The translations under genes were made by a program, and so were the position numbers. Shown piece by piece: positions 1-5,631 of a stretch of DNA of 5,631 nt. Each line of letters begins with the position of its first letter. Position 1 is the first letter of the stretch. A model generated the notes under the pieces. The model was not told the DNA's origin, searched no databases, and saw nothing but the letters and a program-made list of their open reading frames with translations. Where the stretch lies: NCBI GenBank assembly GCA_025455505.1, contig JALOMK010000164.1, forward strand, positions 1 to 5,631, given 5' to 3'. Source of the DNA: Bacteroidales bacterium (GTDB lineage: Bacteria > Bacteroidota > Bacteroidia > Bacteroidales > VadinHA17).

Positions 1-32
1 AGTCCCGTCCTGGTCATAAACCTGATTTTATC

Positions 33-40
33 CAAATATA
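33..40 (-). promoter_or_regulatory. Possible divergent -7 element TATATTTG
   Basis: On the minus strand the bases 40 to 33 read TATATTTG, an exact match to the Bacteroidota sigma-factor -7 consensus TAnnTTTG. A partial -33 match (ATTG, minus strand, 65-62) sits 21 bases upstream. It would drive leftward transcription, possibly of a divergent gene starting at the minus-strand ATG at 17-15 or beyond the window edge. The leader to that ATG would be very short, so the assignment is weak. Confidence 0.25.
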
Positions 41-43
41 ACG

Positions 44-57
44 TTTAGGCATCTAAA
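44..57. repeat. Short inverted repeat TTTAG-GCAT-CTAAA
   Basis: Five-base perfect arms around a 4-base spacer, extendable to seven pairs (42-59) with one G·T wobble. It shares the TTTAG/CTAAA half-site and the 4-base spacing of the larger inverted repeat at 92-113, which suggests two sites for the same DNA-binding protein. Arms this short in AT-rich DNA can arise by chance. Confidence 0.3.
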
Positions 58-71
58 TGATCAATAACATC

Positions 72-83
72 ATTATTAATAAT
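72..83. repeat. 12-bp perfect AT palindrome
   Basis: ATTATTAATAAT reads the same on both strands. It lies between the two TTTAG-type inverted repeats in the leader of the peptidase gene. It may only reflect an AT-rich upstream region that melts or bends easily; no specific binding protein is implied. Confidence 0.3.
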
Positions 84-91
84 TAAATGTT

Positions 92-113
92 CCTAAACTT
101 TCATAAGTTTAGG
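92..113. repeat. Perfect inverted repeat, 9-bp arms with 4-nt spacer
   Basis: CCTAAACTT (92-100), spacer TCAT, AAGTTTAGG (105-113) is an exact inverted repeat ending 17 bases before the peptidase ATG; one further T·G wobble pair is possible. Neither side has a clear U-run, so it is a poor intrinsic terminator. A regulator-binding operator or a 5'-UTR hairpin fits better. The right arm contains TAAGTTTA (104-111), one mismatch from the Bacteroidota -7 consensus TAnnTTTG, so protein binding here could block initiation. The structure is directly visible; the regulatory role is inferred. Confidence 0.6.
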
Positions 114-130
114 GTCTTAAAATCCTATTT

Positions 131-2944
131 ATGACGCGACTGATTTCAATCCTGCTGCTGATTCTGTTTGTAAATACTGTTGCCGGACAAAAACCTCCAC
201 TCGATAATAGTGTCTATGATGGATGGAAAAGCATTGGAACACAATTGATAACCGATGATGGCAAATGGGTAATTTTTACTATTATTCCCCAGCAGGGAGA
301 CGGCTGGCTGTACATTTACGATGCCGGCAGGGGAGTTCTCGACTCAGTGACACGGGGGAGCAGGCCTTTGGTATCGCCGGGGCAGAAATACATAGTATAT
401 CAGGTGCTGCCTTTATATGAAACAACACGCCAGGCAAAAAAGAAAAAGCTGAAGGACGATAAAATGCCTAAGAACGGCATGGAAGTGTATATGCTGCCGG
501 GCGGTCTGAAAAAAAGCATATCCAGGGTTAAATCGTATGAGCTTCCTGAGAAAAACTCCGAGTGGATGGCTTATCTTCTTGAGAAGAAAACAGAAGAAAA
601 GAAAGATTCAAAGCAGCCTGCAGACAGTTCATCTGCTGCGAAAAAGAATAAAAAGATGCCTGAATCGAAAGGCAGCAACTTTGTAATTTTCAATCCGGTA
701 ACAGGAAAGGAATATACATTCCCGGATGTTACAGAATATGCTGTTGCAAAAGACGGCGGGTCAATCTCATTTCTGCAATCATTCCCTGATACCGCAAAGA
801 TTGAAAAACTAGCCGTTTCTGTCTTTAAAACGGGAAATGAACATACTGACATTGTTTTCGAGGGGATGGGGAGCGTTAAAAAACTGTCCACAGGTAAAAC
901 TGGCCGGAATATTTCATTTCTTTTCTCTGCCGACACTTCCAAAGTCAAAGTCTATGACCTTTACCTGTCAGTTAATTCTGAAAAAGCCGTTAAAATATCA
1001 GGCACCGGGTTGAATCCGGACCTTAAGGGCCTGATGCCCAGTGAAAATGGGAATATAAGTTTTTCAGACGATGAGATGAGGATTTACTTTGGCACAGCAA
1101 GGAAGCCTGTAAATGAGCCGGTTGACACTCTTCTTGAAGATGAAAGATACAGGCTCGACATCTGGTCATGGGATGATGACGTTCTTCAACCAATGCAAAA
1201 AAAACAGCTTGAGCAGGAGAAGAAAAGAACCTGGATGGCTGTTTACCATACCGACAGCAGAAAAGCATTCCAGCTGGCCGATACCCTTATGCCCGATATC
1301 AGGACCTATCAGAAAGGCAATAACAGGTATGCACTCGGAAGTTCCAGCCTGAAATACTTGAAAGCATCCTCATGGGATGGAGGATCACCTTCGGACTATT
1401 ACCTTGTTGATGTACAGAACGGGACTAAAAAGCTCCTTAAAGAAAAATGCAGCGGACGTGCACTGTTGTCGCCATCGTGCCGCTACTTTGTTTATTGGGA
1501 CAACAAAGAACTTGACTGGATGGCCGTTTCTATAAGCACCGGAGAATCAGTGAATGTCACTTCGGCGATTGAGGTCCCCCTCTGCGACGAGCTCAATGAC
1601 CTTCCCGATGATCCTGACCCGCATGGAATTGCAGGCTGGCTCGATGATGAAAGACACGTACTGATTTACGACAGGTACGATATCTGGCTTGCCGATCTTG
1701 AAGGAAAAGAAAAGCCGCTTAACCTTACTAATGGAAGCGGGCGTGCCGGAAATATAAGGTTCAGGTATGTGAAACTCGATGATGACGAGGAATTTGTAAA
1801 TCGCAGGCAAACAGCATATCTGTCTGCATTCAGCTATTCTTCAAAGGAAGCGGGATTTTTTACAATGAACCAGATAAAACAGCAGAGTCCTACGAGGCTG
1901 TATATGGGTAAAAACTCTTTTCCCAGGGGTATGATCAAGGCAGAGAAAGCTGACAGGCTGATATTCAACCGGGGCTCATACAGTGAATATCCTGAACTGT
2001 ACCTGAGTGGAATGAACCTTGAAAACCCTGTAAGAATATCACGGACAAACCCGCAACAGTCAAAATACAACTGGGTGACAACTGAACTTGTGGAGTGGAA
2101 ATCATTCGACAACAAAAATCTCCAGGGCCTTCTCTTCAAGCCTGAAGATTTCGATCCTTCGAAGAAATACCCGATGATTGTGTATTTCTATGAGCGCAGC
2201 TCCGATGAGCTGTATAATTATGTGGCTCCGGTTCCAAGCGCTTCAATAGTGAATAAGACCTTTGCCGTCAGTAACGGATATCTTCTTTTTGTTCCGGATA
2301 TTGCATACACTACGGGATACCCTGGGGAAAGTTGTTATAATGCTGTAATAAGCGGAACTGCCGCACTTGCAGACAGTTATCCTTTCATTGACAGAAACAG
2401 GCTGGCCCTTGACGGCCAGAGCTGGGGCGGTTACCAGATTGCATATCTCGTTACAAGAACAGATATGTTTGCATGCGCTTATGCCGGCGCCCCGGTGAGC
2501 AATATGACAAGTGCATATGGAGGAATAAGATGGGAGTCGGGAATGAGCCGCATGTTCCAGTATGAACATACACAGAGCAGGATTGGAGGCACTCTCTGGG
2601 AAAAACCGATCAACTATATCGAGAATTCACCCCTGTTTTTTGTCCCCAAAATAAACACTCCTTTGCTTCTTATGCATAACGATGCAGATGGTGCCGTGCC
2701 ATGGTACCAGGGTATAGAGTTCATCAATGCCCTGCGAAGGCTCGAAAAGCAGGCATGGATGCTCTCATATAATGATGAGGCCCACAATCTTGTCAGAAGG
2801 GCAAACAGGAAGGATATTTCAATTCGCAAGATGCAGTTCTTTGACCATTACCTCAAGGGCAGCCCTATGCCTTACTGGATGAAGTATGGAATTTCGCAGC
2901 TCGAAAAAGGGAAAATAGATGGATATGATCTTGTGCGGGAATAA
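131..2944 (+). CDS. Exported S9-family serine peptidase (prolyl oligopeptidase superfamily)
   Basis: A 937-residue alpha/beta-hydrolase peptidase, probably periplasmic and cleaving peptides. The N-terminus is a signal peptide (hydrophobic residues 4-18) with likely cleavage after VAG19, leaving Gln20. Residues ~30-650 resemble the beta-propeller lid of DPP4-like enzymes. Residues ~715-925 form the Peptidase_S9 catalytic domain. The triad appears intact: nucleophile Ser764 in GQSWGGYQ, Asp853 in HNDADGAVP and His885 in DEAHNL. Tyr687 in VYFYE is the likely oxyanion Tyr. Two lysine-rich low-complexity segments (100-114 and 151-181) interrupt the propeller region. Length exceeds classical POP/DPP4 (~700-770) and is nearer the ~900-residue S9 enzymes often called glutamyl endopeptidase-like; cleavage specificity cannot be read from sequence. 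ATG 131 is chosen because it gives a full signal peptide, although no Shine-Dalgarno is visible. It is first in a four-gene run. Confidence 0.93.
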   Translation: MTRLISILLLILFVNTVAGQKPPLDNSVYDGWKSIGTQLITDDGKWVIFTIIPQQGDGWLYIYDAGRGVLDSVTRGSRPLVSPGQKYIVYQVLPLYETTRQAKKKKLKDDKMPKNGMEVYMLPGGLKKSISRVKSYELPEKNSEWMAYLLEKKTEEKKDSKQPADSSSAAKKNKKMPESKGSNFVIFNPVTGKEYTFPDVTEYAVAKDGGSISFLQSFPDTAKIEKLAVSVFKTGNEHTDIVFEGMGSVKKLSTGKTGRNISFLFSADTSKVKVYDLYLSVNSEKAVKISGTGLNPDLKGLMPSENGNISFSDDEMRIYFGTARKPVNEPVDTLLEDERYRLDIWSWDDDVLQPMQKKQLEQEKKRTWMAVYHTDSRKAFQLADTLMPDIRTYQKGNNRYALGSSSLKYLKASSWDGGSPSDYYLVDVQNGTKKLLKEKCSGRALLSPSCRYFVYWDNKELDWMAVSISTGESVNVTSAIEVPLCDELNDLPDDPDPHGIAGWLDDERHVLIYDRYDIWLADLEGKEKPLNLTNGSGRAGNIRFRYVKLDDDEEFVNRRQTAYLSAFSYSSKEAGFFTMNQIKQQSPTRLYMGKNSFPRGMIKAEKADRLIFNRGSYSEYPELYLSGMNLENPVRISRTNPQQSKYNWVTTELVEWKSFDNKNLQGLLFKPEDFDPSKKYPMIVYFYERSSDELYNYVAPVPSASIVNKTFAVSNGYLLFVPDIAYTTGYPGESCYNAVISGTAALADSYPFIDRNRLALDGQSWGGYQIAYLVTRTDMFACAYAGAPVSNMTSAYGGIRWESGMSRMFQYEHTQSRIGGTLWEKPINYIENSPLFFVPKINTPLLLMHNDADGAVPWYQGIEFINALRRLEKQAWMLSYNDEAHNLVRRANRKDISIRKMQFFDHYLKGSPMPYWMKYGISQLEKGKIDGYDLVRE

Positions 2945-2963
2945 CTTAAACCGAAGTAATATT

Positions 2964-4712
2964 ATGAAGAAAGCGTTTTACATTCTTTTTGCAGCAGTAT
3001 GTCTGTTCATACTTTCCTGTTCAGGACAGAAATACACAGATATTACAATACTTGAAACGACTGACCTGCATGGAATGCTCTGGCCCTATGATTATACTGA
3101 AAAAAGGAGCGTTGACGCCTCTCTTGCTGCAGTCCATGGTTATGTAAGGAAAGTCCGGGCAGAACATGAAAACGTTGTTTTACTCGACAATGGCGACAAT
3201 ATCCAGGGTCAGCCCTCCGTGTACTACTACAACTTCATTGACACCCTTACTCCGCATATGATTTCAAGGGCATTTAACTATATGAACTATGATGCCGCAA
3301 GCGTAGGCAATCATGATATTGAAGCAGGACATTCAGTATATGACAGGCTCGTTTCGGAATACAAGTTTCCCCTCCTGGCTGCAAATGCTGTTCACACATC
3401 ATCAGGGGAACCATACTTTAAGCCTTATGCTATCATCACCAGGAAAGGAGTCAGGATTGCAGTGCTTGGCCTGATAACCCCTGCCGTTCCAACCTGGTTG
3501 CCAGACGAACTCTACAGTGGGATAAGCTTCATGGATATGACAGAAACCGCCAGAAAGTGGATGCCAGTAATCCAGCGTGAAAAGCCAGATCTCATTATAG
3601 GCCTCTTCCATTCGGGCTGGGACAGGTCGAGAAATATATCTGAAGAGGGAATTAACGATGAAAACGGCTCTGTATCCGTGGCATATAATGTTCCCGGATT
3701 TGACATAATTTTCAACGGGCATGACCACAGGACAGCAAATGAGTTTTTCGTTAACTCCGCCGACGACAGTGTACTGATACTTAACGGCGGAAGCAGAGCC
3801 CAAAGCATCGCTCGTGCCGATGTGCGAATAGCATCTGGAAAGACAAAGGGAAAAAAAATCATGAGAATCAGCGGAGAAGTTGTTACAGTGGCAGGACTTG
3901 CTCCAGATGAAGAGTATATTGAAAAGTTCAGGTCCGATGATGAAGTAATAAAGGCATATGTTGACAGGAAGATCGGCAAATCGGTTGCCACGGTAACATC
4001 GCGTGATTCATATTTTGGCCCCTCCGCATTTGTTGACCTGATCCATTCGATACAGATTGATATTACAGGGGCAGACGTGTCCTTTGCGGCACCCCTTTCA
4101 TTCGATGTAAAGATTGATGAGGGTGATGTAACAGTAGGCGATATGTTTAAGTTATACAGGTTCGAGAACATGCTTTACACAATGCTCCTGAGCGGAGAGG
4201 AGATAAGAAGTTATCTGGAATTCTCTTATGCCGGCTGGTTCAATACCATGAAGAGTGCAGACGATAATTTATTGAGGTTCAGGGAAAAGGATGGCGCAGT
4301 CATGCTGACTGACGGGAAAGCCTGGCTCAGGAACCAGCCCTATAATTTCGATTCGGCTTCCGGCATTGAGTATACAGTAGATGTCAGCAAGCCGGAAGGG
4401 GCCAGGGTAAAAATTTCAGGTTTTACCGATGGGAGAGCCTTTGATCCGAAAATGAGTTACAAGGTAGCAGTTAACTCATACAGGGGAAACGGCGGAGGGG
4501 GGCATTTTACTGAAGGAGCCGGTATAAGCGGCCCTGATCTCAGGAAAAGGCTGCTGAAATCAACCGACAGGGACCTTCGTTATTATATCATGAAGTCTAT
4601 TGAACAGAGCAAAATAATAGATCCCAGGCCGGGAGCCAACTGGAAAGTGATTCCCGAAGACTGGGTATTAAAAGCACGTTCACGTGATTATGCCCTCCTG
4701 TTTGGAAAGTAA
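2964..4712 (+). CDS. Lipoprotein 5'-nucleotidase / 2',3'-cyclic-nucleotide phosphodiesterase, UshA/CpdB-like
   Basis: A 582-residue two-domain metallophosphoesterase that should dephosphorylate extracytoplasmic nucleotides to nucleosides and phosphate. The N-terminal signal ends in an ILSC lipobox, with Cys19 as the lipidation site, so it is envelope-anchored. The metallophosphatase domain (~25-300) shows the metal ligands in order: Asp34/His36 (TTDLHG), Asp78 (GDNIQG), Asn116/His117 (GNHD), His216 (FHSGW), His253/His255 (GHDHR). The 5'-nucleotidase C-terminal domain (~345-545) carries the substrate-site motifs PYNFD (459-463) and NSYRGNGGGGHF (504-515). PYNFD and the DLHG...PYDY start recall CpdB more than UshA; the exact substrate is uncertain. 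An in-frame ATG at 2919 would overlap the peptidase gene and put 15 polar residues before the signal, so ATG 2964, which begins MKK plus a hydrophobic core, is preferred. The gap from the peptidase is 19 bases. Confidence 0.92.
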   Translation: MKKAFYILFAAVCLFILSCSGQKYTDITILETTDLHGMLWPYDYTEKRSVDASLAAVHGYVRKVRAEHENVVLLDNGDNIQGQPSVYYYNFIDTLTPHMISRAFNYMNYDAASVGNHDIEAGHSVYDRLVSEYKFPLLAANAVHTSSGEPYFKPYAIITRKGVRIAVLGLITPAVPTWLPDELYSGISFMDMTETARKWMPVIQREKPDLIIGLFHSGWDRSRNISEEGINDENGSVSVAYNVPGFDIIFNGHDHRTANEFFVNSADDSVLILNGGSRAQSIARADVRIASGKTKGKKIMRISGEVVTVAGLAPDEEYIEKFRSDDEVIKAYVDRKIGKSVATVTSRDSYFGPSAFVDLIHSIQIDITGADVSFAAPLSFDVKIDEGDVTVGDMFKLYRFENMLYTMLLSGEEIRSYLEFSYAGWFNTMKSADDNLLRFREKDGAVMLTDGKAWLRNQPYNFDSASGIEYTVDVSKPEGARVKISGFTDGRAFDPKMSYKVAVNSYRGNGGGGHFTEGAGISGPDLRKRLLKSTDRDLRYYIMKSIEQSKIIDPRPGANWKVIPEDWVLKARSRDYALLFGK

Positions 4713-4714
4713 AA

Positions 4715-4720
4715 GGAAGA
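4715..4720 (+). promoter_or_regulatory. Shine-Dalgarno-like GGAAGA deciding the queE start
   Basis: GGAAGA lies just after the nucleotidase stop and 9 bases before ATG 4730, a good distance for that start. It directly abuts the in-frame TTG at 4721, too close to serve it. It therefore favours ATG 4730 as the queE start. It is the clearest ribosome binding site of the window. Confidence 0.55.
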
Positions 4721-4729
4721 TTGTCCGCA

Positions 4730-5365
4730 ATGAAAAACAGATTCACAACTGATGCAGATAACAATGGCAGGAAACTGCCTCTGGTCGAGGAATTCTATTC
4801 TCTCCAGGGCGAAGGATTCCATACAGGAAAAGCAGCATACTTCATCCGCATAGGAGGCTGCGATGTCGGCTGCAGCTGGTGTGACTCAAGGTTTTCCTGG
4901 AACCCTGCCTTTCATCCTCTTACAGATACTGACACAATTGTCAGCAATGCAGTATTTTCTGGCACAGATTCTGTTGTAGTAACAGGAGGTGAGCCCCTTA
5001 TGTGGAATCTTGATTATCTGTGCTCAGTTTTGAAACAAAAAAATATTCATATCTTTCTGGAAACGTCCGGAGCCTATCCATTGAGCGGTGAATGGGACTG
5101 GATATGCCTTTCGCCAAAAAAGAATATGCCGCCGCAACCTGAGATATGTATGAAAGCCAACGAACTGAAAGTAATTGTACAGGATTTAAGCGATTTTGAG
5201 TGGGCTGAGGAGTACCGGAGGCAGGTTAACAAGGACTGCCTGCTTTTCCTGCAGCCCGAATGGAGCAGCTACAACAGGATCATTGATACAATAGTTGACT
5301 ATATTAAGAAAAATTCTGCCTGGAGGATATCCCTGCAGGCTCACAAATTTATGCATATACCCTGA
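4730..5365 (+). CDS. queE: 7-carboxy-7-deazaguanine synthase QueE (radical SAM)
   Basis: A 211-residue cytoplasmic radical-SAM enzyme that contracts 6-carboxy-5,6,7,8-tetrahydropterin to 7-carboxy-7-deazaguanine, the step before QueC in preQ0/queuosine synthesis, using SAM, a [4Fe-4S] cluster and Mg2+. The N-terminal EEFYSLQGEG (20-29) is the QueE signature. The cluster cysteines are Cys44, Cys48 and Cys51 (CX3CX2C). SAM-contact motifs are TGGEP (85-89) and LETSG (110-114), followed by CLSPKKN (126-132), ELKVIV, LQPEWS and a terminal LQAHKF. Length is normal for the family. The cluster is followed by Asp-Ser (52-53), where some QueEs have a Mg2+-binding Thr; the last motif has QAH where I expect QTH. 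Start ATG 4730 has a Shine-Dalgarno nine bases upstream and is preferred over TTG 4721. It sits 17 bases after the nucleotidase; no other queuosine gene is in the window. Confidence 0.95.
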   Translation: MKNRFTTDADNNGRKLPLVEEFYSLQGEGFHTGKAAYFIRIGGCDVGCSWCDSRFSWNPAFHPLTDTDTIVSNAVFSGTDSVVVTGGEPLMWNLDYLCSVLKQKNIHIFLETSGAYPLSGEWDWICLSPKKNMPPQPEICMKANELKVIVQDLSDFEWAEEYRRQVNKDCLLFLQPEWSSYNRIIDTIVDYIKKNSAWRISLQAHKFMHIP

Positions 5366-5372
5366 TTCGCTG

Positions 5373-5631
5373 ATGGTTTTCAGATACTATGTTATATTAT
5401 TCTCAAGCCTTTTTATTTTATGGAGCGGCAGAGAGGTGTCTGCTCAGAAATTCCTTACTTCTTCCTCCACAGCCGTCAACTTTTATAATGATGGAAAAGA
5501 GGCTGTTGAAAACCTGCAGCTTTCACGGGCTGAGGAATATTTCATTGCGGCACTAAAGGAAGATGAGAGGTTCTTTGAAGCCCACCTGGAACTTGGAGAG
5601 CTTTTTCTCAGGCAAAAGCGTTATGAGGAAT
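5373..5631 (+). CDS. Exported TPR-like protein, 5' part only
   Basis: An open frame with no stop runs from ATG 5373 to the window edge, giving 86 codons. Residues 4-24 form a signal peptide (RYYVILF...EVSA) with likely cleavage after VSA24, leaving Gln25. Residues ~36-86 look like tetratricopeptide helices: a first helix around FYNDGKEAVENLQ, then RAEEYFIAALKEDERFFEAHLELGELFLRQKRYEE with the A/L/G/Y/A/A spacing of a TPR. It begins 7 bases after the queE stop, so it is probably co-transcribed and perhaps translationally coupled; no Shine-Dalgarno is seen. The start is supported by the complete signal peptide. The rest of the protein is missing. In Bacteroidota such a beginning is shared by stand-alone TPR proteins and by TPR/PD40/OmpA-type envelope proteins (PorE-like); the window cannot separate these. 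Confidence 0.8.
   Translation, partial: MVFRYYVILFSSLFILWSGREVSAQKFLTSSSTAVNFYNDGKEAVENLQLSRAEEYFIAALKEDERFFEAHLELGELFLRQKRYEE

Larger units (their letters stand above)
1..130. other. AT-rich intergenic leader before the S9 peptidase gene
   Basis: No gene can be supported here. All three forward frames hit a stop early (TAA at 17-19, TAA at 39-41, TAG at 46-48), so at most the last few codons of an upstream gene could be present and none is recognisable. The stretch is much more AT-rich than the genes. It holds a perfect 9-bp hairpin (92-113), a 12-bp AT palindrome (72-83) and a shorter inverted repeat (44-57). No convincing ribosome binding site precedes the ATG at 131, which is common in Bacteroidota. 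It most likely carries the promoter for the four-gene run that follows, but no full promoter is certain. Confidence 0.7.

Noticed and set aside
1..48. C-terminal end of an upstream gene in frame 1 or 3
   Set aside because: The possible tails (12-15 residues) are too short to recognise, and the composition resembles intergenic DNA.
92..120. Hairpin as an intrinsic terminator of an upstream gene
   Set aside because: The stem is AT-rich and not followed by a U-run on either strand, so termination is unlikely.
1197..1204. Run of eight A followed by C in the peptidase gene, resembling a slippery heptamer
   Set aside because: The reading frame is CAA AAA AAA CAG, so the heptamer A AAA AAC is out of register for -1 frameshifting, and the frame continues normally to the triad.
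571..2829. Several short open frames, mostly on the minus strand, inside the peptidase gene
   Set aside because: All overlap a coding sequence with a full catalytic triad and show no family motifs or credible starts.
3851..3858. Run of eight A in the nucleotidase gene as a phase-variation tract
   Set aside because: The frame is intact through both domains and such short A-runs are expected in Lys codons.
3512..4171. Long minus-strand open frame (219 codons) opposite the nucleotidase gene
   Set aside because: Its translation is Ser/Ile/Pro-rich with no recognisable domain, and it lies fully antisense to a gene whose metal-binding motifs are all intact. It is a shadow frame.
4497..4502. Run of six G in the nucleotidase gene
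   Set aside because: It encodes the conserved glycine-rich substrate loop (GGGG before HF), so it is explained by protein conservation; six bases is short for slippage switching.
4721..4729. TTG at 4721 as the queE start
   Set aside because: The GGAAGA ribosome binding site would touch this codon, while ATG 4730 has ideal spacing; the three extra residues add nothing conserved.

Overview
The window looks like a chromosomal segment of a Bacteroidota bacterium (Bacteroidales- or Flavobacteriia-like). This is inferred from four things. The QueE is of the CX3CX2C type with a family core I associate with this phylum. The S9 peptidase has the GQSWGGYQ nucleophile elbow and the long ~930-residue architecture common there. 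Shine-Dalgarno sequences are weak or absent before most genes. Exported proteins have a Gln just after the predicted signal cleavage site. No plasmid, phage, IS, CRISPR, tRNA or rRNA signature is visible.

Layout: an AT-rich leader of 130 bases with inverted repeats and a repeated 7-mer is followed by four genes, all on the + strand and almost touching. They are (1) an exported S9 serine peptidase with an intact Ser/Asp/His triad (131-2944); (2) a lipoprotein 5'-nucleotidase / 2',3'-cyclic phosphodiesterase of the UshA/CpdB type, whose start I place at 2964 rather than the upstream in-frame ATG at 2919; (3) queE, the radical-SAM 7-carboxy-7-deazaguanine synthase, best started at ATG 4730; (4) the 5' end of an exported TPR-like protein (5373 to the window edge). 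The gaps are 19, 17 and 7 bases with no terminator-like hairpin between genes, so a single transcription unit started from the leader is the simplest reading.

Function: genes 1 and 2 encode extracytoplasmic hydrolases that would release amino acids/peptides and nucleosides/phosphate, a nutrient-scavenging theme. QueE is cytoplasmic and works in queuosine (preQ0) synthesis from GTP. It has no obvious mechanistic link to its neighbours beyond possible co-transcription. Gene 4 enters the envelope and begins a tetratricopeptide scaffold of unknown role.

I found no convincing evidence of an undescribed system. The most interesting points are the repeated GTTTAGG motif/hairpin before gene 1, the lysine-rich inserts in the peptidase, the placement of queE within an envelope-protein operon, and the incomplete TPR protein at the right edge.
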